A DNA stretch of 33,189 nucleotides from Gammaproteobacteria bacterium. GTDB lineage: Bacteria > Pseudomonadota > Gammaproteobacteria > UBA9214. Positions within the stretch are counted from its first letter, which is position 1; the number at the start of each line of letters is the position of its first letter. The notes under the pieces are model-generated. The model saw nothing but the letters and a program-made list of their open reading frames with translations, was not told the origin of the DNA and searched no databases. Below are positions 1 to 9,747 of the stretch, piece by piece. The position numbers and the translations under genes were made by a program. The stretch is taken from NCBI GenBank assembly GCA_003230545.1, contig QIFB01000035.1:1-33189 (forward strand). Reading direction: 5' to 3'.

Positions 1-934
1 CATCGTGAGGGTGGCGTCACTGCTGAGCGCCATCTGTTTCGCCGGGGTCCTGCTTGACAGCGGGTTCTGGTGGCTGGCGCTGGTTATCACCCTGTTCAGC
101 TTTTTCTGGAACGCCTCACTGCCACAGTTCGAGGCGACCACCATGAACCACCTCGGCAGCGAGACCGGTCGCTACAGCAGCATTCGCCTGTGGGGCTCAG
201 TCGGCTTCATCATCACGGTCGCCGGGCTCGGTCCGCTGTTTGATGCCTATGGGCCGGGACTGCTGCCGGTCATCGTGCTGGCCCTGTTTGCGGGGATCTG
301 GTTGAGCAGCCTCAGTGTCCCGGAATCCGAGGCCGGTCACCTGCAGCTGGACCAGCAGCCGCTGCGCAAGGTAATCGGACGGCCGATTGTCGTGGCGTTG
401 CTCGGTGTGTGTTTCCTGATGCAGGCCAGCCACGGTCCGTATTACGCATTTTTCACCCTCTATCTCGAGGATTTCGGATACTCGCGCTCGCAGATCGGAC
501 AGCTCTGGGCGCTGGGGGTGCTTGCAGAAATCGGGGTTTTCCTGTTGATGCCGCGCCTGTTGCCCCGGTTCGGCGCGCGTCGCCTGATGCTGGTCGCCAC
601 GGGACTGACGTCATTGCGCTGGGTATTGATTGCACAGTTTGCCGACAGTACACCAGTGATTATCCTTGCCCAGACCCTGCATGCCGCGAGTTTTGGGCTG
701 TATCACGCAGTTGCCATCTACCTCATTCACAGCCTGTTCACAGGCACGCACCAGGGCCGGGGGCAGGCGCTATACAGCAGTATCAGCTTCGGCGCTGGTG
801 GCGCCCTCGGCAGCCTGGTCAGCGGCTACCTGTGGACCGGCATCAACCCGGAAGCCATGTTCCTGCTGGCCGCCGTGGCCAGCCTGTGTGCCTTGTGGCT
901 AACCTGGCGTGGCATCAAGATGGAAGAGTACTGA
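1..934 (+). CDS. MFS transporter, 3' part (HcaT/MFS_1-like), 5' truncated by window edge
   Basis: The reading frame is open to the left edge of the window, so the GTG at position 5 is probably internal and the true start lies upstream. About 310 residues remain. They are strongly hydrophobic with around nine predicted membrane segments. A charged stretch between segments (SVPESEAGHLQLDQQPLRK) looks like the central cytoplasmic loop between the two six-helix halves. The stretch RYSSIRLWGSVGFI followed by a GLGPLFD-type loop resembles the MFS_1-like group that contains the 3-phenylpropionate transporter HcaT. Family members are roughly 380-410 residues, so the first two or three helices are missing. 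The protein would be an inner-membrane secondary transporter. The substrate cannot be read from the sequence. It lies 83 nt upstream of leuC and may end an unrelated transcription unit. Confidence 0.8.
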   Translation, partial: IVRVASLLSAICFAGVLLDSGFWWLALVITLFSFFWNASLPQFEATTMNHLGSETGRYSSIRLWGSVGFIITVAGLGPLFDAYGPGLLPVIVLALFAGIWLSSLSVPESEAGHLQLDQQPLRKVIGRPIVVALLGVCFLMQASHGPYYAFFTLYLEDFGYSRSQIGQLWALGVLAEIGVFLLMPRLLPRFGARRLMLVATGLTSLRWVLIAQFADSTPVIILAQTLHAASFGLYHAVAIYLIHSLFTGTHQGRGQALYSSISFGAGGALGSLVSGYLWTGINPEAMFLLAAVASLCALWLTWRGIKMEEY

Positions 935-953
935 GGTGTATGGGTGTATGCCT

Positions 954-982
954 GTACCCGGTTCCCCCAACCTATATATAAT
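954..982 (+). promoter_or_regulatory. Possible sigma70 promoter for leuCDB
   Basis: A perfect -10 hexamer TATAAT lies at 977-982, 35 nt before the leuC start. The element 17 bp upstream (GTACCC, 954-959) is a poor -35 match. This is the only promoter-like site in the 83-nt gap between the MFS gene and leuC. I saw no leader peptide or attenuator hairpin. The call rests mainly on the -10 hexamer. Confidence 0.35.
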
Positions 983-1017
983 GAGTCGTTTATATAACGG
1001 GAACAGCAGTCTCCGTA

Positions 1018-2430
1018 ATGTCCGGCAAGACCCTGTATGACAAGCTCTGGCAGTCCCACCTCATCCGGGAAGATGAGGCGGGCACGGCGTTACTGTATAT
1101 CGACCGCCACCTGGTGCATGAAGTCACCTCGCCGCAGGCATTCGAAGGCTTGCGGCTGGCCGGCCGCACACCGTGGCGCACGCACTCGATCCTGGCCGTC
1201 CCGGACCACAATGTCCCGACGACTAACCGCGCGGCGGGGATCGCAGATCCGATATCCCGCATCCAGGTAGAGACCCTCGACCGGAACTGCACGGACTTCG
1301 GAATTACCGAGTTCTCCATGCTCGATGAGCGCCAGGGCATTGTGCATGTCATCGGCCCCGAGCAGGGCGCCACACTGCCTGGTATGACCGTAGTGTGCGG
1401 TGACTCGCATACCTCCACTCATGGTGCATTCGGTGCACTCGCATTCGGCATCGGTACCTCCGAGGTGGAACACGTGCTCGCAACGCAGTGCCTGATCCAG
1501 AAGAAATCCAGCAACATGCAGATCCGCGTGTATGGCAAACTGGCAACCGGCGTGTCGGCCAAGGACGTGGTGCTGGCGATTATCGGTGAAATCGGTACCG
1601 CCGGTGGCACCGGCTATGCCATCGAATTCGCCGGCCCGGTCATCGAGGCACTCACCATGGAAGGGCGCATGACAGTCTGCAACATGACGATCGAGGCAGG
1701 AGCGCGTGCCGGCATGATCGGCGTCGATGACACCACGATTGACTACCTGTCCGGCAGACCATATGCACCCGGGGCTGATCACTGGGAACAGGCGGTGGCC
1801 GCCTGGCATGAACTGGTCAGCGATGCCGATGCCGGATTCGACCGGGAGGTGATCCTGGATGGCGGTGCGCTGGCACCCCAGGTTACCTGGGGAACGTCAC
1901 CCGAGATGGTAACGCCGGTCGATGGCCTGGTACCGGACCCGGACGCGGAGCAGGACCTGGTGAAACGTGACGGCATGCACAAAGCACTGGAATACATGGA
2001 TCTGCAACCTGGCACACCCATGACTGCCATCAGGCCGGACCACGTGTTTATCGGTTCGTGCACCAATGCGCGCATCGAGGACCTGCGCGAGGCCGCTGCC
2101 GAGATTCGCGGACAGATGGTTGCGCCCGGCATCCGGCAGGCACTGGTCGTTCCCGGGTCCGGACTCGTCAAGCAGCAGGCGGAAGCGGAAGGTCTGGACC
2201 GGGTATTTACAGCGGCCGGTTTTGAATGGCGGGAACCCGGTTGTTCCATGTGCCTTGCCATGAACGCCGATCGCCTTGAACCCGGTGATCGCTGTGCATC
2301 GACCTCGAACCGGAATTTCGAAGGACGCCAGGGGCCGGGCGGGAGAACCCATCTGGTCAGCCCGGCAATGGCAGCGGCGGCGGCGGTTGCCGGTCACTTT
2401 GTAGATATACGCAAGACGGCAGGCGGGTAA
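1018..2430 (+). CDS. leuC: 3-isopropylmalate dehydratase large subunit
   Basis: LeuC is the catalytic iron-sulfur subunit of isopropylmalate isomerase. With LeuD it interconverts 2- and 3-isopropylmalate in leucine synthesis in the cytoplasm. The 470 residues match the usual length of bacterial LeuC. The N-terminus [11 protein letters not shown] is typical. The three [4Fe-4S] cysteine ligands are visible: Cys348 in [11 protein letters not shown], and Cys409 and Cys412 in [11 protein letters not shown]. Aconitase-family motifs [13 protein letters not shown] and NRNFEGRQG are intact. The ATG at 1018 is preceded by only a weak purine stretch. leuD follows after 7 nt, so the two subunits are almost certainly co-translated. 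leuA is not in the window. Confidence 0.98.
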   Translation: MSGKTLYDKLWQSHLIREDEAGTALLYIDRHLVHEVTSPQAFEGLRLAGRTPWRTHSILAVPDHNVPTTNRAAGIADPISRIQVETLDRNCTDFGITEFSMLDERQGIVHVIGPEQGATLPGMTVVCGDSHTSTHGAFGALAFGIGTSEVEHVLATQCLIQKKSSNMQIRVYGKLATGVSAKDVVLAIIGEIGTAGGTGYAIEFAGPVIEALTMEGRMTVCNMTIEAGARAGMIGVDDTTIDYLSGRPYAPGADHWEQAVAAWHELVSDADAGFDREVILDGGALAPQVTWGTSPEMVTPVDGLVPDPDAEQDLVKRDGMHKALEYMDLQPGTPMTAIRPDHVFIGSCTNARIEDLREAAAEIRGQMVAPGIRQALVVPGSGLVKQQAEAEGLDRVFTAAGFEWREPGCSMCLAMNADRLEPGDRCASTSNRNFEGRQGPGGRTHLVSPAMAAAAAVAGHFVDIRKTAGG

Positions 2431-2437
2431 GGGATCA

Positions 2438-3088
2438 ATGGAAAAGTTCACTACCCTGGATGGCATCGTGGCGCCACTGGACCGGCCGAATGTCGACACC
2501 GATGCCATCATTCCGAAACAGTTTCTCAAGTCGATCCACCGCACCGGCTTCGGGCCCAACCTGTTCGACGAATGGCGTTATCTCGACCGCGGTGAGCCGG
2601 GAATGGATAACCGCACGCGCCAGCCGAACCCTGAATTTGTACTGAACCTGTCACGTTATCAGGATGCCGGCATCCTGCTCGGCCGGGAGAACTTCGGCTG
2701 CGGCTCGTCGCGTGAACATGCTGTATGGGCGCTGCTCGATTACGGCTTCCGCGCAGTCATTGCCCCGAGCTTTGCTGATATCTTTTTCAATAACTGCTTC
2801 AAGAACGGTGTGCTGCCACTGGTTCTCGAAGCAGGCGCCATCAACAAACTGTTTGCTGCGGTCGAGGCCACTCCCGGGTTCCGTATGACGATCGATCTGC
2901 CGGCGCAGGAAATTCACACCCCGGAGCAGGAAATCATCCCGTTTGAGGTTGATGCGTTTCGCAAGGACTGCCTGATCCGCGGGCTCGATGACATCGCCCT
3001 GACCCTGGAACATGCCGCTGCGATCCGTGCCTTTGAGGCGCAGCGCCGCCTGGATGCCCCGTGGTTGTACGATAATTCAACTGAATAA
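2438..3088 (+). CDS. leuD: 3-isopropylmalate dehydratase small subunit
   Basis: LeuD is the swivelling small subunit that completes the LeuCD isomerase. The protein has 216 residues, usual for the proteobacterial LeuD1 type. It opens with [20 protein letters not shown], and the substrate-contact motif [10 protein letters not shown] lies in the middle of the protein, followed by [13 protein letters not shown]. An AAGGGA Shine-Dalgarno sequence precedes the ATG with suitable spacing. The gene sits between leuC and leuB in the standard leuCDB order. Confidence 0.98.
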   Translation: MEKFTTLDGIVAPLDRPNVDTDAIIPKQFLKSIHRTGFGPNLFDEWRYLDRGEPGMDNRTRQPNPEFVLNLSRYQDAGILLGRENFGCGSSREHAVWALLDYGFRAVIAPSFADIFFNNCFKNGVLPLVLEAGAINKLFAAVEATPGFRMTIDLPAQEIHTPEQEIIPFEVDAFRKDCLIRGLDDIALTLEHAAAIRAFEAQRRLDAPWLYDNSTE

Positions 3089-3107
3089 AGTATTATAGTT
3101 AACTGAT

Positions 3108-4190
3108 ATGTCACATATAATAACCATACTTCCAGGCGATGGCATTGGCCCGGAAATCATCAATGAGGCGGAAAAGGTGCTTGCCTGCCTGCAGTCCGAG
3201 CACGGTCTGGCAGTCACCCTTGAGCATGCCCCCGTCGGTGGCGCCGGTTACGAGGACTCCGGCAAACCGTTGCCCGACGCCACGCTGGCACTGGCACAGG
3301 CGGCGGACGCCGTACTGCTCGGGTCCGTTGGCGGCCCGCAGTGGGAACACCTGGACCGCGCACTGCGTCCGGAACAGGGGCTGCTTGGCCTGCGCGCCGG
3401 CATGCAGCTGTTTGCCAACCTGCGGCCGGCGATCCTGTACCCGCAGCTGGCCGACGCCTCGACCCTGAAACCGGACGTTGTCAGCGGGCTGGACCTGATG
3501 ATCGTGCGCGAACTGACCGGCGGTATCTACTTCGGCCAGCCACGCGGCATACGTACCCGTGATGACGGACAGCTCGAAGGCTATAACACACTGGTCTACA
3601 GTGAAGGTGAAATCGACCGTATCGGTCGCTCGGCCTTTGACATCGCACGCAACCGCGGGCGCCGCCTGTGTTCGGTAGACAAGGCCAATGTACTGGAATG
3701 TACTGAACTGTGGCGCCAGGTAATGACACAGCTCGGGACTGAGTACCCGGACGTGGAGCTGACGCACATGTACGTCGATAACGCGGCGATGCAACTGGTG
3801 CGGGCACCGCGCCAGTTCGATGTCATGGTGACCACCAACCTGTTTGGCGATATCCTTTCGGATGCCGCCGCGATGCTGACCGGGTCCATCGGCATGCTGC
3901 CATCGGCATCGCTGGACAGCAGCGGCAAGGGCATGTACGAACCCATCCACGGGTCAGCTCCCGATATTGCCGGCCAGGGCGTCGCCAACCCGCTGGCAAC
4001 GATACTGTCTGTTGCCATGATGCTGCGTTACAGTCTCGACGAACCGGCGCTGGCAGATCGCATTGAACAGGCCGTCGGCACGGTCCTCGACCGGGGGCTG
4101 CGGACACCGGATATTGCCGCGGCCGGTACGGACCCCGTCGGTACCCGTGAAATGGGCGACGCCGTGGTTGCGGCACTGCGTAATAATTGA
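3108..4190 (+). CDS. leuB: 3-isopropylmalate dehydrogenase
   Basis: LeuB oxidises and decarboxylates 3-isopropylmalate with NAD+ to 2-oxoisocaproate. The 360-residue product has the family N-terminus ([11 protein letters not shown]), the [10 protein letters not shown] loop and the isocitrate/isopropylmalate dehydrogenase signature [17 protein letters not shown]. The Asp residues of that signature bind the metal. The NAD-binding segment [14 protein letters not shown] and its continuation are intact. The gene follows leuD by 19 nt, but the ribosome-binding site is poor and the junction is AT-rich. asd begins 16 nt after the stop. Confidence 0.98.
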   Translation: MSHIITILPGDGIGPEIINEAEKVLACLQSEHGLAVTLEHAPVGGAGYEDSGKPLPDATLALAQAADAVLLGSVGGPQWEHLDRALRPEQGLLGLRAGMQLFANLRPAILYPQLADASTLKPDVVSGLDLMIVRELTGGIYFGQPRGIRTRDDGQLEGYNTLVYSEGEIDRIGRSAFDIARNRGRRLCSVDKANVLECTELWRQVMTQLGTEYPDVELTHMYVDNAAMQLVRAPRQFDVMVTTNLFGDILSDAAAMLTGSIGMLPSASLDSSGKGMYEPIHGSAPDIAGQGVANPLATILSVAMMLRYSLDEPALADRIEQAVGTVLDRGLRTPDIAAAGTDPVGTREMGDAVVAALRNN

Positions 4191-4206
4191 ATCAGGTAAT
4201 CCAGAC

Positions 4207-5229
4207 ATGACACGTAAATTTGATGTAGCAGTAGTTGGTGCCACCGGAGCCGTTGGCGAGACCATGCTGGAAATCCTGGCCGCGCGCGACTTCCCGGTCA
4301 ACAACGTCTATCCGCTCGCCAGTGCCCGCTCTGCCGGCAAGAGGATCCCGTTCGGGAACACATATCTAACGGTCGGGGATCTCGACAAATTCGATTTCTC
4401 CAGGGTACAGATCGGGCTGTTTTCGGCCGGGGCCTCGATATCGGAGAAATATGCGCCAATTGCCGCCGCCGCTGGCTGTGTCGTGATCGACAACACCTCG
4501 CAGTTTCGCTACGACGACGAAATTCCGCTGGTCGTACCGGAAGTCAATCCGGGCGCCATCAAGGACTACACCCGGCACGGTATTATCGCGAACCCGAACT
4601 GCTCGACCATCCAGATGCTGGTAGCACTCAAGCCGATCCAGGATGCGGCCGGCATCGAGCGCATCAATGTATGTACCTACCAGGCCGTTTCCGGCACCGG
4701 GAAGGAAGCCATCAAGGAACTCGCCGGACAGACGGCACAATTGCTGAATGGCAATGCGGCCGAAGCCAAGGTCTATCCCAAGCAGATTGCCTTCAATGTG
4801 TTACCGCACATCGATGTCTTCCAGGACAATGGCTACACCAGGGAAGAAATGAAAATGGTGTGGGAGACCCGCAAGATCATGGAGGATGACTCCATCCAGG
4901 TGAACCCGACGGCCGTCCGGGTACCCGTGTTCTTCGGCCACTCCGAGGCCGTGCATATCGAGACACGTGACAAGCTTTCGGCCGAACGTGCACGGGAACT
5001 GCTCGCCAGCGCGCCCGGGGTTGTGGTTCTGGATGAGCGCCGCGATGGCGGCTATCCGACCGCCGTCACCGAAGGGGCCGGTCAGGATCCGGTCTATGTT
5101 GGCCGTATCCGGGAGGACATCTCCCATCCCCGGGGCCTGGACCTCTGGGTCGTGGCAGACAACGTTCGCAAGGGGGCCGCGCTGAACAGCGTACAGATTG
5201 CTGAAATCTTGGTGAAAGATTACTTGTAA
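4207..5229 (+). CDS. asd: Aspartate-semialdehyde dehydrogenase
   Basis: Asd reduces aspartyl-phosphate to aspartate semialdehyde with NADPH, the branch point towards lysine, methionine and threonine. I chose the ATG at 4207 (MTRKFDVAVVGATGAVGETM) because the Rossmann fold starts there and an AGGT element lies upstream. A longer frame reaching back into leuB is an artefact. The product is 340 residues. The catalytic cysteine is Cys132 in PNCSTIQ, and HSEAVHIE provides the later substrate-binding region. The GATGAVG start and the length place it in the subclass found in Gram-positive bacteria and many Proteobacteria, not the E. coli-like subclass. It follows leuB closely and is probably in the same operon. 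Confidence 0.97.
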   Translation: MTRKFDVAVVGATGAVGETMLEILAARDFPVNNVYPLASARSAGKRIPFGNTYLTVGDLDKFDFSRVQIGLFSAGASISEKYAPIAAAAGCVVIDNTSQFRYDDEIPLVVPEVNPGAIKDYTRHGIIANPNCSTIQMLVALKPIQDAAGIERINVCTYQAVSGTGKEAIKELAGQTAQLLNGNAAEAKVYPKQIAFNVLPHIDVFQDNGYTREEMKMVWETRKIMEDDSIQVNPTAVRVPVFFGHSEAVHIETRDKLSAERARELLASAPGVVVLDERRDGGYPTAVTEGAGQDPVYVGRIREDISHPRGLDLWVVADNVRKGAALNSVQIAEILVKDYL

Positions 5230-5271
5230 GTTATAGTTCGCAGGCTTGAATTGGCCTGTCGACCGCACACA

Positions 5272-5297
5272 GCGGGAGGACGGTCACCCACCGTCAG
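5272..5297 (+). other. Small hairpin in the fimV leader
   Basis: In the 87-nt asd-fimV gap, GACGGT and ACCGTC form a perfect 6-bp stem around a short loop, just before the purine-rich ribosome-binding region. No U-tract follows, so it is unlikely to be a terminator. It could be an RNA-processing or translational element, or chance. Confidence 0.3.
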
Positions 5298-5316
5298 GGA
5301 ACGGGAAGGAAAGGGA

Positions 5317-7503
5317 ATGTTTATGAGCCGGAAATTCGCTGTCATTGCAACGATCCTGTGGCTTGCCACAACCTCCCGGGTATTTGCCCTCGGACTCGGG
5401 AACATCGAGGTCCAGTCGGCCCTGGGCGACCCGTTCAAGGCCGTCATCGAACTGACGTCAGCGACCGATAATGAACTGGAGGAACTGAAGGTCAGTGTCG
5501 CGTCACCGAAGTCCTTCCAGGAAGCCAGCATCCCCAGGCCACTGATACTGAGCTCATTCAAGTTCAAGGCAGAACGGACCAGCACCGGCAAGCCGGTCAT
5601 ACGAATATCAACCCACGATGCGATCCGTGAGCCGTTTCTCGAATTCCTGATTGAGGCCGTGTGGGCAAAGGGACGCATGGTGCGCCACTACACAATACTG
5701 ATTGATCCACCGTACACCATGCCGGCCATACCTGCAGCTCCGGCCACGCCGGTTACCCGGGCACAGCCTGCAGTGGCCCCGGTAGCCGTTCCTGCGGCGC
5801 CGCCGGTAGCTACGCCTGCACCCGTGCAGGCTGCGTCGGTTGCCAGGGCACCTGCTGCAGACAGCTACGGTCCGATACGCAGAAGCGAAACCCTCTGGAA
5901 CATCGCAAAACGACTGCGCCCTGACAGCAGTATATCCATGGACCAGATGATGCTGGCGCTACAACGCGCCAATCCGAATGCCTTCATTAATAACAACATC
6001 AACAATCTCAAGGCAGGGGCCGTCCTTGCGATACCGGACCGGGATGAAATCCTGGCAATCCATACCTCAGAGGCCACCCGTGAAACCAGCCGCCAATATT
6101 CTGAATGGAAATCGGCACGTGCGGAAAGCGAGGCGACTGCAGATGAACCGGAAAGTACTGCCGGTTCTGCGGATGCAGTCACTGAAACGCGGCTGCAGCT
6201 GGTAGCCCCTGAAGCCGATGCAGTTGAGACCGCAGCCGTCACCGGTACCCGGGGCGATGAGTCGCAACCCGGGGATGCCGGTAGCAATGAACTCGAACAG
6301 CAGCTGGCGATGGCGGCAGAAGAAGCCGAGGCCAACCGTGCCCAGTCCGGCGAGCTACAGACGCGCGTCACCGAACTGGAAGACCAGGTAGCCGGTATGC
6401 AACGACTGCTTGAGCTCAAGGACGCACAGCTCGCGAGCATGCAGAACCGGCAGACTGGCGCAGATAACGCCCTGCAAACCGGGGCCGATGCTGCTGAATC
6501 CGCCGAACCGACTGCAACTGCAGACGCAGCGGTTGCAGATGCCGAACCGGTTGTCGATCGCACTGTGATGGAGGGGCCTAACGGCCTCGTTGACCGGCTG
6601 CTGGATAACCCGATACTGACTGTGCTGGGTGTCGTGGTCGCCATGGTGCTGGGAGGCTTCCTGTGGGCATCAACACGACAACGCAAGCACGATGACCTGT
6701 TCAGTGAAGAACCGAGCGTGGCAAGCCGCCTTTCGGAATCAAGGAAGGCAGCTGAACCCGTAATCGAGCCCGAGTCCCGTGCCCTCGGGGAAGCCCTTGG
6801 TCTGGACGCCGAAGAGATTGGTCCGCTGGAATCCGATGCCGAGGGAGACCCATTGACAGAGGCCGATGTATTCATCGCCTATGGCAGGGTACAACAGGCA
6901 GAAGATGTCATACAGGATGCATTAAGGAAGAGTCCGGAAGACGGAGAACTCAAGATCAAACTGCTCGAAATCTATCATGCGGCCGGCAATGCCGCTGCAT
7001 TTGATACCCACGCCGATGGCTTTCGCAGGAACATTGGTGCCGATGGCCCGGTCTGGAACAAAATAGCGGTTATGGGGCATCAGCTGTCACCGGATAATCC
7101 CGCCTATGCATCGGCGTCGGCAAATGACAGCGGCCCCGATGCTGACGTCGATTTCGACATGGACCTGTCGGGAATGGAAGATGAGACACACGCAGGCGAC
7201 GCAACTGTCGATGAAGACCTTGGTCTCGATTATGCAGACACCGGCGTTTCTGCAAACGAGTTGCCGGAAAGTATCGAGTTCAGTCTTGACGACCAGGATG
7301 AGAAGCCTGATGCACTCGCAGCGGATGAAGACGAAGGGCTGCTCGACAGCAGTGACGAAGTCAGCACCAAGCTTGACCTTGCCCGGGCCTATATCGATAT
7401 GGGGGACCCGGACAGTGCACGCAACATACTCGAGGAAGTGCTCGAGGAAGGCAATGAAGAGCAGAAAAACGAGGCAGAAAACCTCTTCTCGAAAGTATCC
7501 TGA
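5317..7503 (+). CDS. fimV: FimV-family peptidoglycan-binding, polar-organising protein
   Basis: FimV/TspA proteins are inner-membrane proteins that bind peptidoglycan and organise the cell pole, type IV pili and cyclic-di-GMP signalling in pseudomonads. Translation from 5317 (MFMSRKF) is supported by AAGGA six nt upstream; ATG 5323 is an alternative. Visible parts are: a signal peptide ending near SRVFA; the conserved N-terminal region LGLGNIEVQSALGDPFKAVIEL; a Pro/Ala-rich linker; a LysM domain at about residues 183-245; a coiled coil at about 324-373; one transmembrane helix at about 430-452; and a long acidic cytoplasmic part. The acidic part ends in the FimV C-terminal TPR-like domain (TKLDLARAYIDMGD...ARNILEEV, about 682-728). 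The 728 residues fall within the family's variable range. The gene lies just upstream of truA, as in pseudomonads. Confidence 0.93.
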   Translation: MFMSRKFAVIATILWLATTSRVFALGLGNIEVQSALGDPFKAVIELTSATDNELEELKVSVASPKSFQEASIPRPLILSSFKFKAERTSTGKPVIRISTHDAIREPFLEFLIEAVWAKGRMVRHYTILIDPPYTMPAIPAAPATPVTRAQPAVAPVAVPAAPPVATPAPVQAASVARAPAADSYGPIRRSETLWNIAKRLRPDSSISMDQMMLALQRANPNAFINNNINNLKAGAVLAIPDRDEILAIHTSEATRETSRQYSEWKSARAESEATADEPESTAGSADAVTETRLQLVAPEADAVETAAVTGTRGDESQPGDAGSNELEQQLAMAAEEAEANRAQSGELQTRVTELEDQVAGMQRLLELKDAQLASMQNRQTGADNALQTGADAAESAEPTATADAAVADAEPVVDRTVMEGPNGLVDRLLDNPILTVLGVVVAMVLGGFLWASTRQRKHDDLFSEEPSVASRLSESRKAAEPVIEPESRALGEALGLDAEEIGPLESDAEGDPLTEADVFIAYGRVQQAEDVIQDALRKSPEDGELKIKLLEIYHAAGNAAAFDTHADGFRRNIGADGPVWNKIAVMGHQLSPDNPAYASASANDSGPDADVDFDMDLSGMEDETHAGDATVDEDLGLDYADTGVSANELPESIEFSLDDQDEKPDALAADEDEGLLDSSDEVSTKLDLARAYIDMGDPDSARNILEEVLEEGNEEQKNEAENLFSKVS

Positions 7504-7557
7504 TTACCTGACGTCCGGTACCACGCGCCGGGCCAAAACCGGCAATCACCTGCACGG

Positions 7558-8247
7558 ATGAATGCATTCAGCCCGCATCCGGTTATCCGCGTGGTCACCC
7601 TGATCGTATTTATTGCCGGTATGTCGGCCGCGAGTCCCGCCGCGATGCTGACTGGCACGTTACTGCTGGCAATGTCCTATGCGCGTGCAGGATTTCCCGG
7701 TATGGACAGCCTCGCGCGAATGATCATGCGGCTGCGCTGGCTGTATCTTGCGATACTGATTGTCTACGGCTGGTGGACACCGGGTGTACCGCTGATACCG
7801 GGGCTGGATACACTGTCACCGTCGCAGCAGGGACTGGCCTACGGCCTGCAACGCGTTGCGGTGCTGGTGCTGATTGTCGGCGCCGTTCACCTGCTCACCC
7901 GGACAACAGAACGCAGCCGGCTGCTGGCTGCGATCATGGTAACAACCAGCCCGTTCCTCGGCAGGGAGTTGCGTGAACGCTTCGCCGTCCGCTTGTTGCT
8001 GACAATGGATGCCGTCGCCCCGACCCGGGATATCCTGGGCACGGCCCTGCAAACCATACAGGGTTCCGGCAGGGGACTGACCGTGACCGCCGGGAAGGTC
8101 AGGGCCATCTACCAGGGAATGCTGGAGCAAGCTGCCAGGGCCGCAGGTCAGCCGGTTGAAGTACAGGAGCCGGAATCACCGCCGCCGCTTCAATGGTCGA
8201 TCCCACTGTCTCTGGCCGCCGGTTTCTGGCTGGTATATTCATTGTAA
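7558..8247 (+). CDS. CbiQ/EcfT-like membrane protein
   Basis: This 229-residue protein has about five hydrophobic segments. The pattern resembles the transmembrane T component (CbiQ/EcfT) of energy-coupling factor transporters: an N-terminal pair of helices, a basic RLRWLYLAIL segment, a middle helix (QRVAVLVLIVGAVHLL) running into TRTTERSRLLAAI, then a cytoplasmic helical region. No ATPase (EcfA) or substrate-binding S component is nearby. The gene lies 54 nt after fimV and its stop precedes the truA start by only 7 nt, so it is part of the operon. The family call is by eye from hydrophobicity and the TT-containing segment, so it stays moderate. No substrate can be proposed. Confidence 0.55.
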   Translation: MNAFSPHPVIRVVTLIVFIAGMSAASPAAMLTGTLLLAMSYARAGFPGMDSLARMIMRLRWLYLAILIVYGWWTPGVPLIPGLDTLSPSQQGLAYGLQRVAVLVLIVGAVHLLTRTTERSRLLAAIMVTTSPFLGRELRERFAVRLLLTMDAVAPTRDILGTALQTIQGSGRGLTVTAGKVRAIYQGMLEQAARAAGQPVEVQEPESPPPLQWSIPLSLAAGFWLVYSL

Positions 8248-8254
8248 GCCCGGC

Positions 8255-9037
8255 ATGCGCATCGCCCTCGGTATCGAATATGACGGCACCGCTTACTATG
8301 GCTGGCAACAGCAGCGGTCCGGCAATACGGTCCAGCAATCCCTGGAAGCAGCACTTTCGCAAGTCGCAAACCAGCCGGTGAAAACCACCTGCGCGGGACG
8401 CACCGATACCGGCGTACATGCCACCGGCCAGGTAGTCCACTTCGACACCGGCGTATACCGCGAACCCAGGGCATGGATCATGGGCGTCAACAGCAACCTG
8501 CCCGCCGACATCCGGGTGACCTGGACCTGTGAGCCGGGTGATGATTTTCATGCCCGCTTTTCCGCCCGGCGCCGGCATTACCGTTATGTCATCCTGAACG
8601 AGCAACACGGGAGCGCGTTGCTGGACAAGCGGGTCTGCCGGGAGCATGCCGAACTTGATGTCTGCCGCATGCGCGAGGCGGCCGGGCACCTGCTGGGTGA
8701 ACATGATTTCACCAGTTTCAGGGCTGTTGCCTGCCAGGCCAGGCACCCCGTCAGGACGATCTACACACTGGATATCACCCGCACTGGCCGCTTCATCTAT
8801 CTGGATATTGAAGCCAATGCCTTTCTGCATCACATGGTTCGATGCATTGCCGGTGTGTTGCTGCGCATCGGCCGTGATGATGCGAACCCGGACTGGGCCA
8901 GGGATTTGCTGGAGGTCCGCGATCGAACTGCCGGTGGCGTGACGGCTCCGGCCGCGGGGTTATACCTGGTCGCTATCCGCTACCCGTCCCGTTATGAACT
9001 CCCGGTGTCCGGGTGGCTGCCGGAATACGGTCAATAA
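8255..9037 (+). CDS. truA: tRNA pseudouridine(38-40) synthase
   Basis: TruA isomerises uridines 38-40 in the anticodon arm of many tRNAs. The start at 8255 gives MRIALGIEYDGTAYYGWQQQ, the canonical N-terminus. A longer frame overlapping the previous gene is rejected. The catalytic aspartate is Asp51 in AGRTDTGVHATGQV. The downstream motifs DDFHARFSARRRHYRY and FLHHMVRCIAG are typical. The 260 residues are close to the E. coli protein. truA between fimV and trpF is conserved in pseudomonads. Confidence 0.97.
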   Translation: MRIALGIEYDGTAYYGWQQQRSGNTVQQSLEAALSQVANQPVKTTCAGRTDTGVHATGQVVHFDTGVYREPRAWIMGVNSNLPADIRVTWTCEPGDDFHARFSARRRHYRYVILNEQHGSALLDKRVCREHAELDVCRMREAAGHLLGEHDFTSFRAVACQARHPVRTIYTLDITRTGRFIYLDIEANAFLHHMVRCIAGVLLRIGRDDANPDWARDLLEVRDRTAGGVTAPAAGLYLVAIRYPSRYELPVSGWLPEYGQ

Positions 9038-9079
9038 GTCCTGTTTCTGTTACGCTAGCCATCTTCGTCTTCGTATTCA

Positions 9080-9085
9080 TATAAT
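9080..9085 (+). promoter_or_regulatory. Possible -10 element upstream of trpF
   Basis: TATAAT at 9080-9085 lies 24 nt before the trpF start, in a 71-nt AT-richer gap after truA. The -35 position (AGCCAT) is not a good match. It may mark an internal promoter for trpFBA-accD. I saw no trp attenuator or leader peptide. Confidence 0.3.
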
Positions 9086-9108
9086 CTCGTATATTCCAGG
9101 CAGAACCC

Positions 9109-9747
9109 ATGTTCCGAACCCGGGTTAAGATTTGCGGTATCACCCGGCCCGAAGACGGTCGTTGTGCAACAGCACACGGTGCCGATGCCATCGGGCTGGT
9201 ATTTTTCAGCGACAGTCCCCGCCATGTCACGGTTGCAACGGCCATGGAGATCACCGCTGCCATTGACCCGTTCGTCACCATTGTCGGCCTGTTCGTCAAT
9301 GCCAGGGCAAGCGAAATCGAGCAGGTACTCGGACAAGTACCACTGGATTTGTTACAGTTTCACGGTCAGGAGCGTAATGCAGACTGCAACCGCTTCGGGG
9401 TGCCGTTCATCAAGTCAATCGCCATGCGCCCGGACATACCGGTTCCCGGGATCATGTCCAGCTATCCGGATGCGCGCGGTTTTCTGCTGGATACCTGGCA
9501 GCCGCAAACCCATGGCGGTGGCGGGCAAGCGTTCGACTGGCAACAGATCCCGGCAGACCTGGAGTCACCGTTTATCCTGGCGGGCGGTCTGGATCCGGAG
9601 AATGTCGCCGCCGCCATTCGCCAGGTGCGGCCGTATGCTGTTGACGTCAGCAGTGGCGTCGAGAGTGCCCCCGGTATCAAATCAGCTGATAAAATATCGG
9701 CCTTCATGAATGGAGTAAGCAGCAGTGGAACCGACACAGGCAATTGA
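9109..9747 (+). CDS. trpF: Phosphoribosylanthranilate isomerase
   Basis: TrpF converts N-(5'-phosphoribosyl)anthranilate to the deoxyribulose form in tryptophan synthesis. The 212-residue stand-alone TIM barrel begins [16 protein letters not shown], with the catalytic base Cys9. The general acid is Asp128 in [15 protein letters not shown]. The phosphate-binding [12 protein letters not shown] and VDVSSGVES loops are present. It is not fused to trpC, unlike in enterics. Its end overlaps the start of trpB by 23 nt, indicating translational coupling. Confidence 0.97.
   Translation: MFRTRVKICGITRPEDGRCATAHGADAIGLVFFSDSPRHVTVATAMEITAAIDPFVTIVGLFVNARASEIEQVLGQVPLDLLQFHGQERNADCNRFGVPFIKSIAMRPDIPVPGIMSSYPDARGFLLDTWQPQTHGGGGQAFDWQQIPADLESPFILAGGLDPENVAAAIRQVRPYAVDVSSGVESAPGIKSADKISAFMNGVSSSGTDTGN

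Noticed and set aside
5865-6875. 336-aa Ser/Ala/Thr-rich minus-strand ORF
   Set aside because: It is the antisense shadow of fimV, low in complexity and without a start signal.
9038-9108. trp attenuator or leader peptide before trpF
   Set aside because: There is no short ORF with Trp codons and no alternative hairpins in the 71-nt gap.
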